Origin: a bacterium
Lineage (GTDB): Bacteria > Chloroflexota > Chloroflexia > Chloroflexales > Kallotenuaceae
NCBI GenBank assembly: GCA_016781505.1
Contig: JADDQF010000026.1
Location: 1-48,402, forward strand
Length of the DNA stretch: 48,402 bases
Direction: 5' to 3'
In this document: one piece after another, positions 22,187 through 30,880 of the stretch
Layout: each line of letters begins with the position of its first letter
How positions within the stretch are numbered: the stretch's first letter is position 1
The notes under the pieces: generated by a model
The model's database searches: none
Seen by the model: only the letters and a program-made list of their open reading frames with translations
What the model was told of the DNA's origin: nothing
Program-made: the position numbers and the translations under genes

Positions 22187-23572
22187 ATGCGTAAAGGAAG
22201 TGATTTAGTCGGCAAGCCCATCGTCGCGTTTGATACCGGGGAAGAGTTTGAAAGCGTCCAGGATCTGTTATTCGACCAACACAACAATCAGTTGCTCGGC
22301 TTCCTGGTGGATGAAGGCGGCTGGTTCAGCAGCACACAAGTGTTGCCGCTCGAAAATGTGCAAACGATCGGGCCCGACGCGATCATTGTTCCTTCAAAAA
22401 CCGCGATCGTGAATGCTACGCAGGTGCCGGCGATCAACCGGGTGCTGGAGCGCAACAATGTGCTCAAGGGCACCAAGATCATGACAACCGACGGGCGTGA
22501 CTTGGGCACTATGGCCGATCTTTACTTTGACGAAAAGACGGGTGCGGTTGAGGGCTACGAAGTATCCGGGGGCATCTTTGCCGATGGGTATACCGGACGG
22601 TCGTTTGTGCCCGCGCCCCAAACGCTCAAGATCGGCGAAGATGTGGCGTTTGTGCCGCCCGAAACGGCAGATTTGATGGAAGAGCAGGTTGGCGGCATCA
22701 AAGCTGCTGCGCAGACTGCCGGCGAGCGCCTGCAAGAAACGACCCAAAGTGCGACAGCTTCGCTGACCAACGCGACGGTCGATCCGGCGCAGCAAAAACA
22801 GTTTGTGATTGGGCGGATCGCCGAAAGCGATGTCGTGGCACCTGACGGTACACTGTTGGTCACGCGGGGGCAGCAGGTCACACCGCTGGCCGCCGAAGAA
22901 GCCGAACGCCAAGGCGTGTTGGATGGTTTGTACCGGGCTACAGGCGGCAGTATCTCGGCCGGTCTTTCCAGCCGGGCCAGCGGGCTTGTGGCCGGCAGCG
23001 CAGTTGAGGAAGCGATCGGGCGCCGTGTGCTGCGTCCCGTGCGGACCAATGAAGGCATGGTTATCGCAGCTCCCAGCCAGATCGTAACCGAGCAGGTCGT
23101 GAATCGCGCCCGAACCTTCCACAAGGAGGCGGAACTGCTGGATGCGGTTGGCCTGTCTTCAACCGAAGCTGCGCGCGCGCAAGCGGGCGGAGCACTGTCG
23201 GTGGCCGGGGATCGTCTCAGCGCGACGACGCAGCAGGCCAACGCCGGCGCGGGCAACCTGTGGGAACGGCTCAAAGAAAAAGTAACCGATTTGAGTGAGC
23301 GCTCCGCGCAGGAAGCCCACGAAGCACGCATCAAAGCTGCGCTTGGACGGCCAGTCAGCCGCGTTATTCTTGATCCGCAGGACAATGTTATCTTGAACGT
23401 TGGCGAGCTTATTACGCACCAAGCCATTGCCCGAGCCGAGCAGGCAGGGGTATTAGACATATTGCTGGGCTCGGTGTATGATAAAGATCCCGAGATTTCC
23501 AGGGAAGAACTGCGCGCGCCAGAGTCGGGCGATGCCTCGCTCGAGCATCGAGAACGGAATGCAACTCTTTAG
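22187..23572 (+). CDS. PRC-barrel domain protein with long coiled/amphipathic C-terminus
   Basis: A 461-residue protein. Two PRC-barrel domains are visible. The first, residues 1-75, opens KGSDLVGKPIVAFDTGEEF; the second, about 90-160, contains TTDGRDLGTMADLYFDEKTG. These beta-barrels are found in photosynthetic reaction centre H subunits and RimM. Two later segments, about 205-245 and 265-310, have a repeated pattern including VTRGQQVTPLAAEEAERQGVL and IAAPSQIVTEQVVNRA, and a third similar one near 400-440 (VILNVGELITHQAIARAEQ). Ala/Thr/Gln-rich helices lie between. It looks like a multi-repeat cytoplasmic scaffold; function unknown. AAGGAG precedes ATG 22187. Confidence 0.75.
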   Translation: MRKGSDLVGKPIVAFDTGEEFESVQDLLFDQHNNQLLGFLVDEGGWFSSTQVLPLENVQTIGPDAIIVPSKTAIVNATQVPAINRVLERNNVLKGTKIMTTDGRDLGTMADLYFDEKTGAVEGYEVSGGIFADGYTGRSFVPAPQTLKIGEDVAFVPPETADLMEEQVGGIKAAAQTAGERLQETTQSATASLTNATVDPAQQKQFVIGRIAESDVVAPDGTLLVTRGQQVTPLAAEEAERQGVLDGLYRATGGSISAGLSSRASGLVAGSAVEEAIGRRVLRPVRTNEGMVIAAPSQIVTEQVVNRARTFHKEAELLDAVGLSSTEAARAQAGGALSVAGDRLSATTQQANAGAGNLWERLKEKVTDLSERSAQEAHEARIKAALGRPVSRVILDPQDNVILNVGELITHQAIARAEQAGVLDILLGSVYDKDPEISREELRAPESGDASLEHRERNATL

Positions 23573-23754
23573 GTAGCACCGCGAACGTGGTCATTGCAAA
23601 TGCCTACGGCAGCGACCACGCAATCGTATTTGAACATCCAAGTTTGTCCACATTTTGGTACGTCCTTAATCGGCGTATAACAACATCCACACCATGGCTC
23701 ACCGATCGTCATGCATTGGGCTGACTTTCGGTAGTCTTTTGGAGATATAGCGCG

Positions 23755-24174
23755 ATGTCCATCCAAAAACCGCCCATGGACCGCACACGGATTGTGATCG
23801 TTGATGACCAGCGCGAGCTCGCCGATATGTTGTCACACGTGTTGACGGACGAAGGATATGATGTCACGGTTTGCAGCGACGGTCGTGAAGCGATGCGCTG
23901 CGTCAAGGACAAGCAGCCCGCGGCCTTGATCCTGGATGTCATGATGCCCGAAACTGACGGCTTTGAAGTGCTACGCCAGCTGCGGAACGATCCGGCTGGA
24001 CGGAAATTGCCGGTGGTGCTGATGAGCGCAGCTTGGCGTTCGCATGAAAAACAGCGCCATATTGGCACTACGCTGGACATTGCCCCCACCGTTGTGCTCC
24101 CCAAGCCATTCGAGCTGGCCGAGCTTGATCGCTGCCTGCGCCAGCTGGGGGTGGCACCGCATCAGATCGCGTAA
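23755..24174 (+). CDS. Receiver-domain response regulator (CheY-like)
   Basis: A 139-residue stand-alone receiver domain. The acidic pair is Asp17/Asp18, the phospho-acceptor is Asp61 in LDVMMP, the switch residue is Ser91 and the conserved Lys is Lys117 in LPKPFE. There is no output domain, so it must act by protein contact. No kinase gene is adjacent; the nearest is at 28611. GGAG lies 14 bases before ATG 23755, further than usual. Confidence 0.85.
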   Translation: MSIQKPPMDRTRIVIVDDQRELADMLSHVLTDEGYDVTVCSDGREAMRCVKDKQPAALILDVMMPETDGFEVLRQLRNDPAGRKLPVVLMSAAWRSHEKQRHIGTTLDIAPTVVLPKPFELAELDRCLRQLGVAPHQIA

Positions 24175-24259
24175 GGACGTAGCCAATCTAATACCTTTTG
24201 TACGCATCCAACGCTCGCCTGGACGATGGCCTGTGTTGCGCGAACATCTCTACCTTGGC

Positions 24260-24288
24260 TTTACATCTTCGGTGTATTCTGCTATAGT
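24260..24288 (+). promoter_or_regulatory. Sigma-70 promoter of the second response regulator
   Basis: TTTACA (24260-24265) and TATAGT (24283-24288) are 17 bp apart, and TGC before the -10 extends it. The leader is about 55 nt. Confidence 0.7.
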
Positions 24289-24349
24289 GCAAAAACGGTA
24301 GCACTTCTCCCCCGCTCCACCCAGAGCACGCAGCTACCGAGGAGAGGCC

Positions 24350-24805
24350 ATGAGAGCCACGATTTTGCTACTTGAGGATGATGTAGTCCTGCAAGATCTG
24401 TTGCGCGAAGTGTTACAGGACGAAGGCTATCAAGTTGTCGCGGCGGACAATTTGCCGCACTTGCTCGAAGCAGCTCCAGCACAGGCGGATCTGTTGGTGA
24501 CGGATTTGCTGGTGAATTTCCAAATGGTGGGCCTGCAAGCAATCCAGGAAGTGCGACAGGCTATCGGCGCAGACTTGCCGGCGTTAATCTGCACCGCCGC
24601 ACTGCGGCAGCTTGAAATGCTGGAGCCAGAGATCGCACAACTGCGGGCACAAGTGCTGCATAAGCCATTCACCATCGATGAATTGGTAGATGTGGTGCGG
24701 GAGGCGCTGCGCCCAACCGAGGCGCTGTGCAGAACTGTTGGCGCCGAGAGCGTGCCCGCCGAGCCACACCTTATCTCGCCCTTCCTCCGCACATCGTTGG
24801 TATAA
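24350..24805 (+). CDS. Receiver-domain response regulator, divergent
   Basis: A 151-residue single receiver domain. The acidic residues are Glu9, Asp10 and Asp11, the phospho-acceptor is Asp52 (VTDLLV), the switch is Thr82 and the Lys is Lys105 in LHKPF. A C-terminal tail of about 30 residues has no known motif. The sequence after Asp52 lacks the usual MMP turn, so signalling geometry may differ. AGGAG lies 6 bases before ATG 24350. It has its own promoter and is not co-transcribed with the receiver at 23755. Confidence 0.82.
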   Translation: MRATILLLEDDVVLQDLLREVLQDEGYQVVAADNLPHLLEAAPAQADLLVTDLLVNFQMVGLQAIQEVRQAIGADLPALICTAALRQLEMLEPEIAQLRAQVLHKPFTIDELVDVVREALRPTEALCRTVGAESVPAEPHLISPFLRTSLV

Positions 24806-25152
24806 CCGAACCTTTGCGCGCTTGAACCATGCCGGGCGTTCCGACGAGCCTATGTAACCGTTGCCTGCCCTTGGGGCAGGCAACGGTTGGGGCGCCGGTT
24901 GCCATCTACGCGCAAAGCGCGGTTGGGCTAGACGGACGATGTACACCGGCTAGAAAGCTCCTAAGCCACCTCCTCGCATGTTCACCCGGCTAAAAGGAAT
25001 GCGCCAGGTCGTTCGGTTGCTTTTGCGATCGCTGAAGGCCCGAGACTGGCGCAAGCAGAGACCCAGCTCCGTCCCAAGTATTTGCTGCCCGGCCCAGGCA
25101 AGCAGATCCGTTGCAGGTACAGTAACCGGCTTTGCATGTGGTTCGGGTGGGG
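24806..25152. other. Intergenic region, 347 bp
   Basis: Apart from the perfect hairpin at 24856-24888 I see no gene or RNA here. The region lies between convergent genes. Confidence 0.5.
24856..24888. terminator. Perfect 15-bp hairpin between convergent genes
   Basis: AACCGTTGCCTGCCC and its exact complement are separated by only TTG. It lies 51 bp after the response regulator stop. There is no U-tract on either side, so it may be a Rho-independent stop of poor form, an RNA-stabilising stem or a small repeat element. Confidence 0.5.
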
Positions 25153-26757
25153 CTACGCGGCCCGACCGAGCACGCGGCGCATCAGCCGGCGATCCTCATC
25201 CTGCACCGCGCCCAGCAGCACGAGCAAGGCCCAGAAGACCGGCGGCGCGACCAGGATGCTGAGCAAAACATGCACGGGCGCGAGCAGCAGCATGGCCAAC
25301 CCCATCCCCAGGGCTGCGACAAGTGGACGCCACGTCATCTGCCACAGCCGCGTCGGGTTGAGCTCCTGCTGCAACACGCGCCACAGCGGCCAGAACAGCA
25401 CAACCTCCGACAGGATTGTGGCCACTGCCGCGGCATTAATCCCGTAGATCGGCACAAACACAAGATTGAAGACTAGATTGAACACGGCCGCCATGCCGAA
25501 GGCATAGGTGATCGGTTTGGGTCGTTCAAGCGCAATCAGGGCATATTGCGTCACGCCATTAACGTAGCTCAGCGGCAGATACCAGATCAGCAGTTGCAGT
25601 GCCGGTGTGCCCAGCTCCACATACTTAGCGCCATAGACAGCAATCAGCCAGCGCGCGATGATCGTCACACCAATTGCCAGCGGCAGCGCGAGCAACAGCA
25701 GGAGCCGCGTGAGATAGCTATACGCGCGCGTGAGCGCCGCTCGGTCGGCAACTGCTTGCCGGGCAAAGAGTGGAAAAACAGCGTTGATCACAATCGGTGG
25801 CAAAATCTGCGTCAGATTCACGTACTTGTAGGCCGCATCATAGGCTGCCAGCTCATTCGCATGGAAGGCGCGGATGATGGTGACATCAAAGCGAAAAAAC
25901 ACCGCGAGCAGCAGGCTATTGAGCATCAGCGGCCAGCCGGCCCAGAGCATCGTCTGCGCGAGCTGGCGGTCAAACCGCAGCCTGATCCAGCCCCAGGTTC
26001 GAACCAACAAACGGGCAAAGATGACGGCGCTGAATACTGTTGCCAGCAGCGCCGCGAGTGCTACCCCGACCAGTCCTAGACCGAGCACCAGCGCCCCAAT
26101 CTTCAGCAATGCGCTGACGATGTTGGTCAACAATTGCGTAACCGCCGGCACAATCGGCCGCTCCGTGGCCATAAAGAGCGCAGAAACCGCCGCGCTGAAC
26201 GCCCCTGGCAGAACGGTGCAGGCAAGCAGCAGCAGCAACAGCGCGCCTTGGGCATTAATGCCATCGCGGATTAGTTGGGCGGCTGCCAGCCCGTTGTACA
26301 GGTACACAACGCCCAAGCTGAGCGGGATAACTAAGGCCGCAAAGACGAGCCGCAGCGCGAGCGATGTGCCAAACGTTCGTTCGATCGCTTGCGCGTCACG
26401 AGCCACCTCACGGGTAAGGTAGATATTCAAGCCCCACTCGGCGATCGTGGCCAGCAGTACGGTTGTGACAAAGGCGGCAAAGACGAAGTTCGCGAGGGCA
26501 CGCTGCTGCTCTTCGAATACGCGGTAGAGCACAATCCCAAAGCCGAGGTCGATCGCCCGCACGACGAGTTGAATGGCCAGTGGCACGGCGCTGTTGTGCA
26601 GCAGACGCACCACATAGTCTTGCTGCGTGGTAATCCGTCGGCGCGCAGCCAGCACCAAACCCGCAACCACACACACGGCCAACACCCCCAGGCCAATCGT
26701 GAATACGGCTAAAAGGAGGGCTAAGCGCGGTGAAATAAAGCCTGCGTCGTTGTTCAT
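25153..26757 (-). CDS. Polysaccharide/lipid flippase of the MOP (Wzx/MurJ-like) superfamily
   Basis: A 534-residue membrane protein with about 14 hydrophobic helices. An extra N-terminal helix precedes a basic loop (LAARRRITTQQ) and the classical start, LLHNSAVPLAIQLVVRAIDLGFGIVLYRVF. Later segments such as FRFDVTIIRAFHANELAAYDAAYKYV and PLFARQAVADRAALTRAYSYL are typical of oligosaccharide-repeat flippases. It would move lipid-linked sugars across the membrane. It starts 10 bp after mtnP, so both are in one operon, but no glycosyltransferase is nearby, so the substrate is unknown. Confidence 0.82.
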   Translation of the reverse strand: MNNDAGFISPRLALLLAVFTIGLGVLAVCVVAGLVLAARRRITTQQDYVVRLLHNSAVPLAIQLVVRAIDLGFGIVLYRVFEEQQRALANFVFAAFVTTVLLATIAEWGLNIYLTREVARDAQAIERTFGTSLALRLVFAALVIPLSLGVVYLYNGLAAAQLIRDGINAQGALLLLLLACTVLPGAFSAAVSALFMATERPIVPAVTQLLTNIVSALLKIGALVLGLGLVGVALAALLATVFSAVIFARLLVRTWGWIRLRFDRQLAQTMLWAGWPLMLNSLLLAVFFRFDVTIIRAFHANELAAYDAAYKYVNLTQILPPIVINAVFPLFARQAVADRAALTRAYSYLTRLLLLLALPLAIGVTIIARWLIAVYGAKYVELGTPALQLLIWYLPLSYVNGVTQYALIALERPKPITYAFGMAAVFNLVFNLVFVPIYGINAAAVATILSEVVLFWPLWRVLQQELNPTRLWQMTWRPLVAALGMGLAMLLLAPVHVLLSILVAPPVFWALLVLLGAVQDEDRRLMRRVLGRAA

Positions 26758-26767
26758 CAGTGTTTGG

Positions 26768-27637
26768 TTACGAGTCTAGATACTTGCCGATGATAAGCTC
26801 AAGGCGGGTACGCGTTTCGGCGGGAATGTGTGGCGGCGCGGTCATGATTGCATGCTGCAGGGCAGTGCCACAGCGGCACTGGTGTTGGTTCGTCAACAAG
26901 GGCACCAGCGCTGCAATCACAGCCTGCGCATTGGCAACGTTCTGATGCAACACCTGCACAACGGCGTCCACGGTTACACTGTCGTGCTGGGGATGCCATA
27001 CATCATAGTCGGTCACAAGCGCCAGCGTGGCATAACAGAGCTCGGCTTCCCGGGCTAACTTCGCCTCGGGCAGCGCCGTCATGCCGACCAGGTCGCAGCC
27101 ATTGCGGCGATGGTATTCGGACTCGGCCCGCGTCGAGAATTGGGGCCCCTCGATCACACACAGCGTAGCGCCAGCGACAACCTGCTGACCCGTCGCCGCG
27201 ATTGCCTGGCACAACGCTGCCCGTGTTTGGGGACAGAATGGCGGGTCAAACCCGACATGGCCCACCACACCCGCGCCGAAAAACGTGAACGGCCGAACGC
27301 CTTTTGTGCGATCCAGAAGCTGATCCGGCACGACCAGCCGTCCCGGCGGCAAATCTTCGCGCAGACTGCCGACCGCGCTGATCGAGATCAGGCGCTCCAC
27401 TCCAAGTTGCTTAAACGCGTGGATGTTTGCCCGGCTCGGCACTTCCGTCGGCAGCAAGCGATGGCCGCGCCCATGGCGGGGCAAGAACGCTACCCGCTGG
27501 CCTGACAACGTTCCAATCACAAACTGATCGCTGGGCGCGCCGAACGGCGTATCAAGGGCTACATCCTCGCGCTCAGCCAGACCCGGCATATCGTACAGCC
27601 CACTTCCGCCAATGATGCCAATGGTGGCACGGGACAT
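26768..27637 (-). CDS. mtnP: S-methyl-5'-thioadenosine phosphorylase
   Basis: A 289-residue purine nucleoside phosphorylase of the MTAP family. It splits methylthioadenosine with phosphate into adenine and methylthioribose-1-phosphate in methionine salvage. Signatures are IGIIGGSGLYDMPGL at the start, LPRHGRGHRLLPTEVPSRANI, the phosphate/ribose loop ISAVGSLREDLPPG, IEGPQFSTRAES and CDLVGMTALPEAKLAREAELCYA with TDYDVW. The C-terminal 40 residues extend beyond the core. ATG 27637 has AAGGAG upstream and the promoter at 27680-27707. No other salvage genes are near. Confidence 0.93.
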   Translation of the reverse strand: MSRATIGIIGGSGLYDMPGLAEREDVALDTPFGAPSDQFVIGTLSGQRVAFLPRHGRGHRLLPTEVPSRANIHAFKQLGVERLISISAVGSLREDLPPGRLVVPDQLLDRTKGVRPFTFFGAGVVGHVGFDPPFCPQTRAALCQAIAATGQQVVAGATLCVIEGPQFSTRAESEYHRRNGCDLVGMTALPEAKLAREAELCYATLALVTDYDVWHPQHDSVTVDAVVQVLHQNVANAQAVIAALVPLLTNQHQCRCGTALQHAIMTAPPHIPAETRTRLELIIGKYLDS

Positions 27638-27679
27638 GCATTTCTCCTTAGCAATTGCGTTGTGCAAGGCGCCGGTCCA

Positions 27680-27707
27680 AGTATAGCACGGCAGAAAGAG
27701 TACTCAA
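27680..27707 (-). promoter_or_regulatory. Promoter of mtnP-flippase operon
   Basis: On the minus strand TTGAGT (27707-27702) and TATACT (27685-27680) are spaced by 16 bp; TGC precedes the -10. The leader is about 36 nt. Confidence 0.6.
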
Positions 27708-27821
27708 GGGAAGTACAACAGAATACGTACCAGCACAACGGCTCGTGGCACGCTTTATGCCAATATATACACCGACGGCATAACGGACAAAGCAACAACA
27801 CATGTCACAAGGGAGGCACAC

Positions 27822-28085
27822 ATGGGCATCATTGCATGGTTGATTTTCGGCGGTTTGGCAGGCTGGATTGCAAGCAAGATTATGGGCACGGACGCTCAGC
27901 AGGGCATTTTGCTCAACATCATTGTGGGCATCGTTGGCGCGATGATCGGTGGGTTCCTCGGTTCAAACTTGCTGGGCATCGGTATCACCGGTTTCAACAT
28001 TACCAGTTTCCTTGTCGCTGTTGTCGGAGCCTGTGTGCTGCTGTTCCTCGTCGGCCTGTTTACCGGTGGACGAAGACGAGTGTAA
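27822..28085 (+). CDS. GlsB/YeaQ/YmgE family small membrane protein (copy 1)
   Basis: An 87-residue protein of the transglycosylase-associated family with three helices. The hallmarks are the start IAWLIFGGLAGWIASKIMG, then GILLNIIVGIVGAMIGGFLG, and a last helix ending in GGRRR. Members are general-stress membrane proteins with unclear biochemical role. GGGAGG precedes ATG 27822. A paralogue follows 100 bp downstream. Confidence 0.9.
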   Translation: MGIIAWLIFGGLAGWIASKIMGTDAQQGILLNIIVGIVGAMIGGFLGSNLLGIGITGFNITSFLVAVVGACVLLFLVGLFTGGRRRV

Positions 28086-28185
28086 CACGAGCCACAATCG
28101 TGGTCCAAGAGTTGCTTTAGCATAGTGTAAGCTCGGGATAAGGTGTTCTTATCCTACTTCATAAACCTTTACGGAGGGTTTTACC

Positions 28186-28458
28186 ATGATTAACTTCATT
28201 ATTTGGCTGATCATCGGCGGCATTATCGGTTGGCTAGCGAGCATGGTCATGCGCACCAATGCCCAGCAGGGCCTTATCCTCAACATCGTCGTCGGCATCG
28301 TCGGCGCGTTCCTGGGCGGCTTGCTGCTGGCGCCACTGTTTGGCACAGGCACCATCAACCAGGGCGACCTCAACTTGCCCAGTTTGTTGGTTTCGTTCCT
28401 GGGCGCAGTGATCCTGCTGGCGATTGTTAACTTCTTCCGCCGCGGCTCTGTTCGCTAA
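28186..28458 (+). CDS. GlsB/YeaQ/YmgE family small membrane protein (copy 2)
   Basis: A 90-residue paralogue of the upstream gene with the same three-helix plan: FIIWLIIGGIIGWLASMVM, then LILNIVVGIVGAFLGGLLL, a loop with FGTGTINQGDL that is longer than in copy 1, and a final helix. ACGGAGGG precedes ATG 28186. The pair looks like a tandem duplication, and a strong terminator ends the unit. Confidence 0.9.
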   Translation: MINFIIWLIIGGIIGWLASMVMRTNAQQGLILNIVVGIVGAFLGGLLLAPLFGTGTINQGDLNLPSLLVSFLGAVILLAIVNFFRRGSVR

Positions 28459-28482
28459 CCACGCTGCGGCTACGCAGTACCC

Positions 28483-28516
28483 AAGCGGCGCTCCTGTTTA
28501 GGAGCGCCGCTTTGTT
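28483..28516 (+). terminator. Intrinsic terminator after the YeaQ-like pair
   Basis: AAGCGGCGCTCCT (28483-28495) pairs perfectly with AGGAGCGCCGCTT (28500-28512) around GTTT, ending in TTTGTT. It separates this unit from the kinase promoter 22 bp downstream. Confidence 0.85.
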
Positions 28517-28537
28517 ATGTCTGCTGGTGACGCAATA

Positions 28538-28546
28538 TGCTACAAT
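28538..28546 (+). promoter_or_regulatory. Extended -10 promoter of the sensor kinase
   Basis: TGCTACAAT lies 65 bp before the kinase ATG and directly after a strong terminator, so it must serve the kinase gene. No good -35 is visible. Confidence 0.55.
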
Positions 28547-28610
28547 AAAGCTCCACGTTGGCTCTGCCCGAGCGGAGCTCGACGCGCGACGAGGTAGCCG
28601 AGCAACAGCC

Positions 28611-30701
28611 ATGGATAGCGACCACCAGCTCGATCTGCTGCACCAACTCAGCCAGCTGTTGTTAAGCCGGGAAGCGTTGCCGCAACGCCTCAACCGTGTG
28701 CTCAAGCAGCTGCAAACCGTCATGCCCTTTGAGCACGCCCGCATGGTGGTCCTGCCTGGTGCAGCAAGTGGAGGTGGCTCGTGGAGCATTGTTGTGCCGT
28801 CGCAGGCGGAGCAGTCCGGGCCGGATGGCACAGCTGCACGTTGGCCCAAAACGTTCACAGCTGAGGTGCTGCGCGGCCGAGCCGGGTCCGCGGCAGCAGG
28901 CACACCGACTGAAGCGCCCGTGCAGCATCAGGTTGACGCCGAGCGGGTGTATGTTGGTTGGCCAATTCGCTGGCAGCACCGCATCTACGGCGCTCTCGAG
29001 TTACTCATGCCGCGTACCCGACAGGAGCCAGGCGCGTGGTCGCTGATCCAGGCGTTGCTCCCGTTGTTTGCCACAGCGCTCAGCCAGCCCCAGTCGCGGG
29101 ATGGCATCACGAGCATAGCCCTGCTTGCACCTACCGAGCAACAATACCTGGACGCCTACGCAGCCCAGTTGCAAGCACCACTGTTGCTGCATCCGCTGCT
29201 CGCGCATGTGCTCCAATGGTCACTTGAGCACTCCGGCGCCGTTCGGGGCTCGATCCATCTGGCCGAGGCTAACGGTCACGGTCTGCACCTGCTGGCGTTT
29301 GAACTGGCCGATCAGCGCTTACGCACGACCACCAATGGCACAACCGCGCTGGTCCATAGCCGCCGCAACCATGACTTGGCCAAGATCGCGCTGGCGAATG
29401 GGCGGGCGATGGTCCGCCAGACCGGCGATGAGACCGAGTTTGCCGCGCCGATCTTGCATGAGGGACGCTTGCTGGGCGCTGTGACGGTGGGCGGGCCTGC
29501 TATGGAGCACAAGGCCCTGATGTTTGTCCAGTGCTTGGCTGAGCTCGCCGGGCCGGCCGTTGTGCGCGCCCAATTTTATCAACAGCTGGCGGATGCCCGC
29601 ACGCATCTCCAGCATGTGTTTGATGAACTTCCAACCGGCCTGGCGCTCACCGATGCCGAGGGCAATCTGCTGCGCGCGAATCCCGCCTGGTGGCGTTTGT
29701 GGGGCTTGGATGTAACGGTCGCTGAGCATGTTAAGCTGGTGCCGTGGGACATTCTCCCGCGCATTCTGACCCGCCTGCCAGATCCGCTGGCCTTCTCGGA
29801 TCTTTTTACTCGGCCTGCCACCACGCCGAATGAGGCGGTGATTGTGCTGCAAAACCCGTGGCAGGAGCTGCGCATCGTCTTTATGCCCGTGCGGGATACG
29901 CTTGGACTGCAAGCAGGCTTTTTGTTGGCGGTGGATGACGTGACGCGTGAGCGCGAGGTTGATCGGCTCAAATCGGAGTTTGTCTCGGTGGTGTCGCACG
30001 AGCTGCGTACGCCGCTAACGTCGATTTTAGGCTATACCGAGCTGCTGCTGGCTCGTGAGTTCGAGCCAGCCGAGCGCAAAGAGTTTATTCAAACCGTGCA
30101 CAAAGAGGCCGATCATCTGTCGAGCTTGGTGGAAGACCTGCTGAATGTGTCCCGGCTGGATGCGGGCAAGATCAAGCTGGAACGCTGGGTCATGGCCTTA
30201 CCCAAGCTTGTCCGCGAGCTGGTGGCGCAGCTGAACAAAGAGCTGGACGGCGAGCGCCATCGCTTGCTGTTGGATGTACCCGAAAACTTGCCGCCGATCT
30301 ACGCCGACCGTGATCGTGTGCGGCAAATTTTAAGTAATCTTCTCTCCAACGCCATCAAATACTCGCCCGAGGGCGGCGAGGTCGTGCTCCATGCCTCGGT
30401 GTTGCATCGGCCACCGCATTCAGCTCCGCTCCTGCCACCGGAGCCGGCCTTGCTGATCAGCGTGCGCGACTGCGGCATCGGCATTCCGCAGCACGAGCTT
30501 ACCCGCATTTTCGAGCGTTTCTACCGCGTCGACAATTCAAACACGCGCCGGATCGGCGGTACCGGCCTGGGCTTGGCGATCACGCGCGCGTTGGTGGAGC
30601 TCCACGGCGGCCGAATCTGGGCTGAAAGCACCCCAGGTGATGGCAGCACGTTTTATGTCACCTTACCGATTGCGACCGAGATGCTACGAACGCGGCCGTA
30701 G
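28611..30701 (+). CDS. Cytoplasmic sensor histidine kinase with GAF-like and PAS domains
   Basis: A 696-residue soluble kinase with no membrane helix. Two GAF-like regions cover about residues 1-165 and 175-315. A PAS domain runs from about 325 to 445 (VFDELPTGLALTDAEGNLLRANPAW). The HisKA domain has the H-box SVVSHELRTPLTS with phospho-acceptor His463. The ATPase domain has the N-box SNAIKYSPEGG (about 577), the G1 box DCGIGIP (about 620), an F-box ERFYRVD and the G2 box GGTGLGLAI (about 649). The signal is unknown. No response regulator is adjacent; the receivers at 23755 and 24350 are candidate partners by proximity only. The start is ATG 28611, with a weak ribosome site. Confidence 0.9.
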   Translation: MDSDHQLDLLHQLSQLLLSREALPQRLNRVLKQLQTVMPFEHARMVVLPGAASGGGSWSIVVPSQAEQSGPDGTAARWPKTFTAEVLRGRAGSAAAGTPTEAPVQHQVDAERVYVGWPIRWQHRIYGALELLMPRTRQEPGAWSLIQALLPLFATALSQPQSRDGITSIALLAPTEQQYLDAYAAQLQAPLLLHPLLAHVLQWSLEHSGAVRGSIHLAEANGHGLHLLAFELADQRLRTTTNGTTALVHSRRNHDLAKIALANGRAMVRQTGDETEFAAPILHEGRLLGAVTVGGPAMEHKALMFVQCLAELAGPAVVRAQFYQQLADARTHLQHVFDELPTGLALTDAEGNLLRANPAWWRLWGLDVTVAEHVKLVPWDILPRILTRLPDPLAFSDLFTRPATTPNEAVIVLQNPWQELRIVFMPVRDTLGLQAGFLLAVDDVTREREVDRLKSEFVSVVSHELRTPLTSILGYTELLLAREFEPAERKEFIQTVHKEADHLSSLVEDLLNVSRLDAGKIKLERWVMALPKLVRELVAQLNKELDGERHRLLLDVPENLPPIYADRDRVRQILSNLLSNAIKYSPEGGEVVLHASVLHRPPHSAPLLPPEPALLISVRDCGIGIPQHELTRIFERFYRVDNSNTRRIGGTGLGLAITRALVELHGGRIWAESTPGDGSTFYVTLPIATEMLRTRP

Positions 30702-30840
30702 CTTTACCTGTTAGGCCCCATCCCATCTAGCCGCCGCCGATTTAAACGTATTTCACGAAGCCCTAAACCAATGCAGATGGTGCCGAGACCTTCCGATGGC
30801 TTAACGTCACCATTAGCCGGATGCAAGCTCGCGCGCTTTT

Positions 30841-30849
30841 TGTTATCAT
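30841..30849 (+). promoter_or_regulatory. Extended -10 promoter of the second ABC-F gene
   Basis: TGTTATCAT lies 31 bp before ATG 30881, giving a leader of only about 25 nt with GGAG in it. Confidence 0.45.
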
Positions 30850-30880
30850 TGGGCGTCGGTACGCACGATGGAGCCGTGTT

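Noticed and set aside
23755-24805. Two-component operon made of the two receivers
   Set aside because: The second receiver has its own strong promoter and there is a 175-bp gap. No kinase gene is adjacent.
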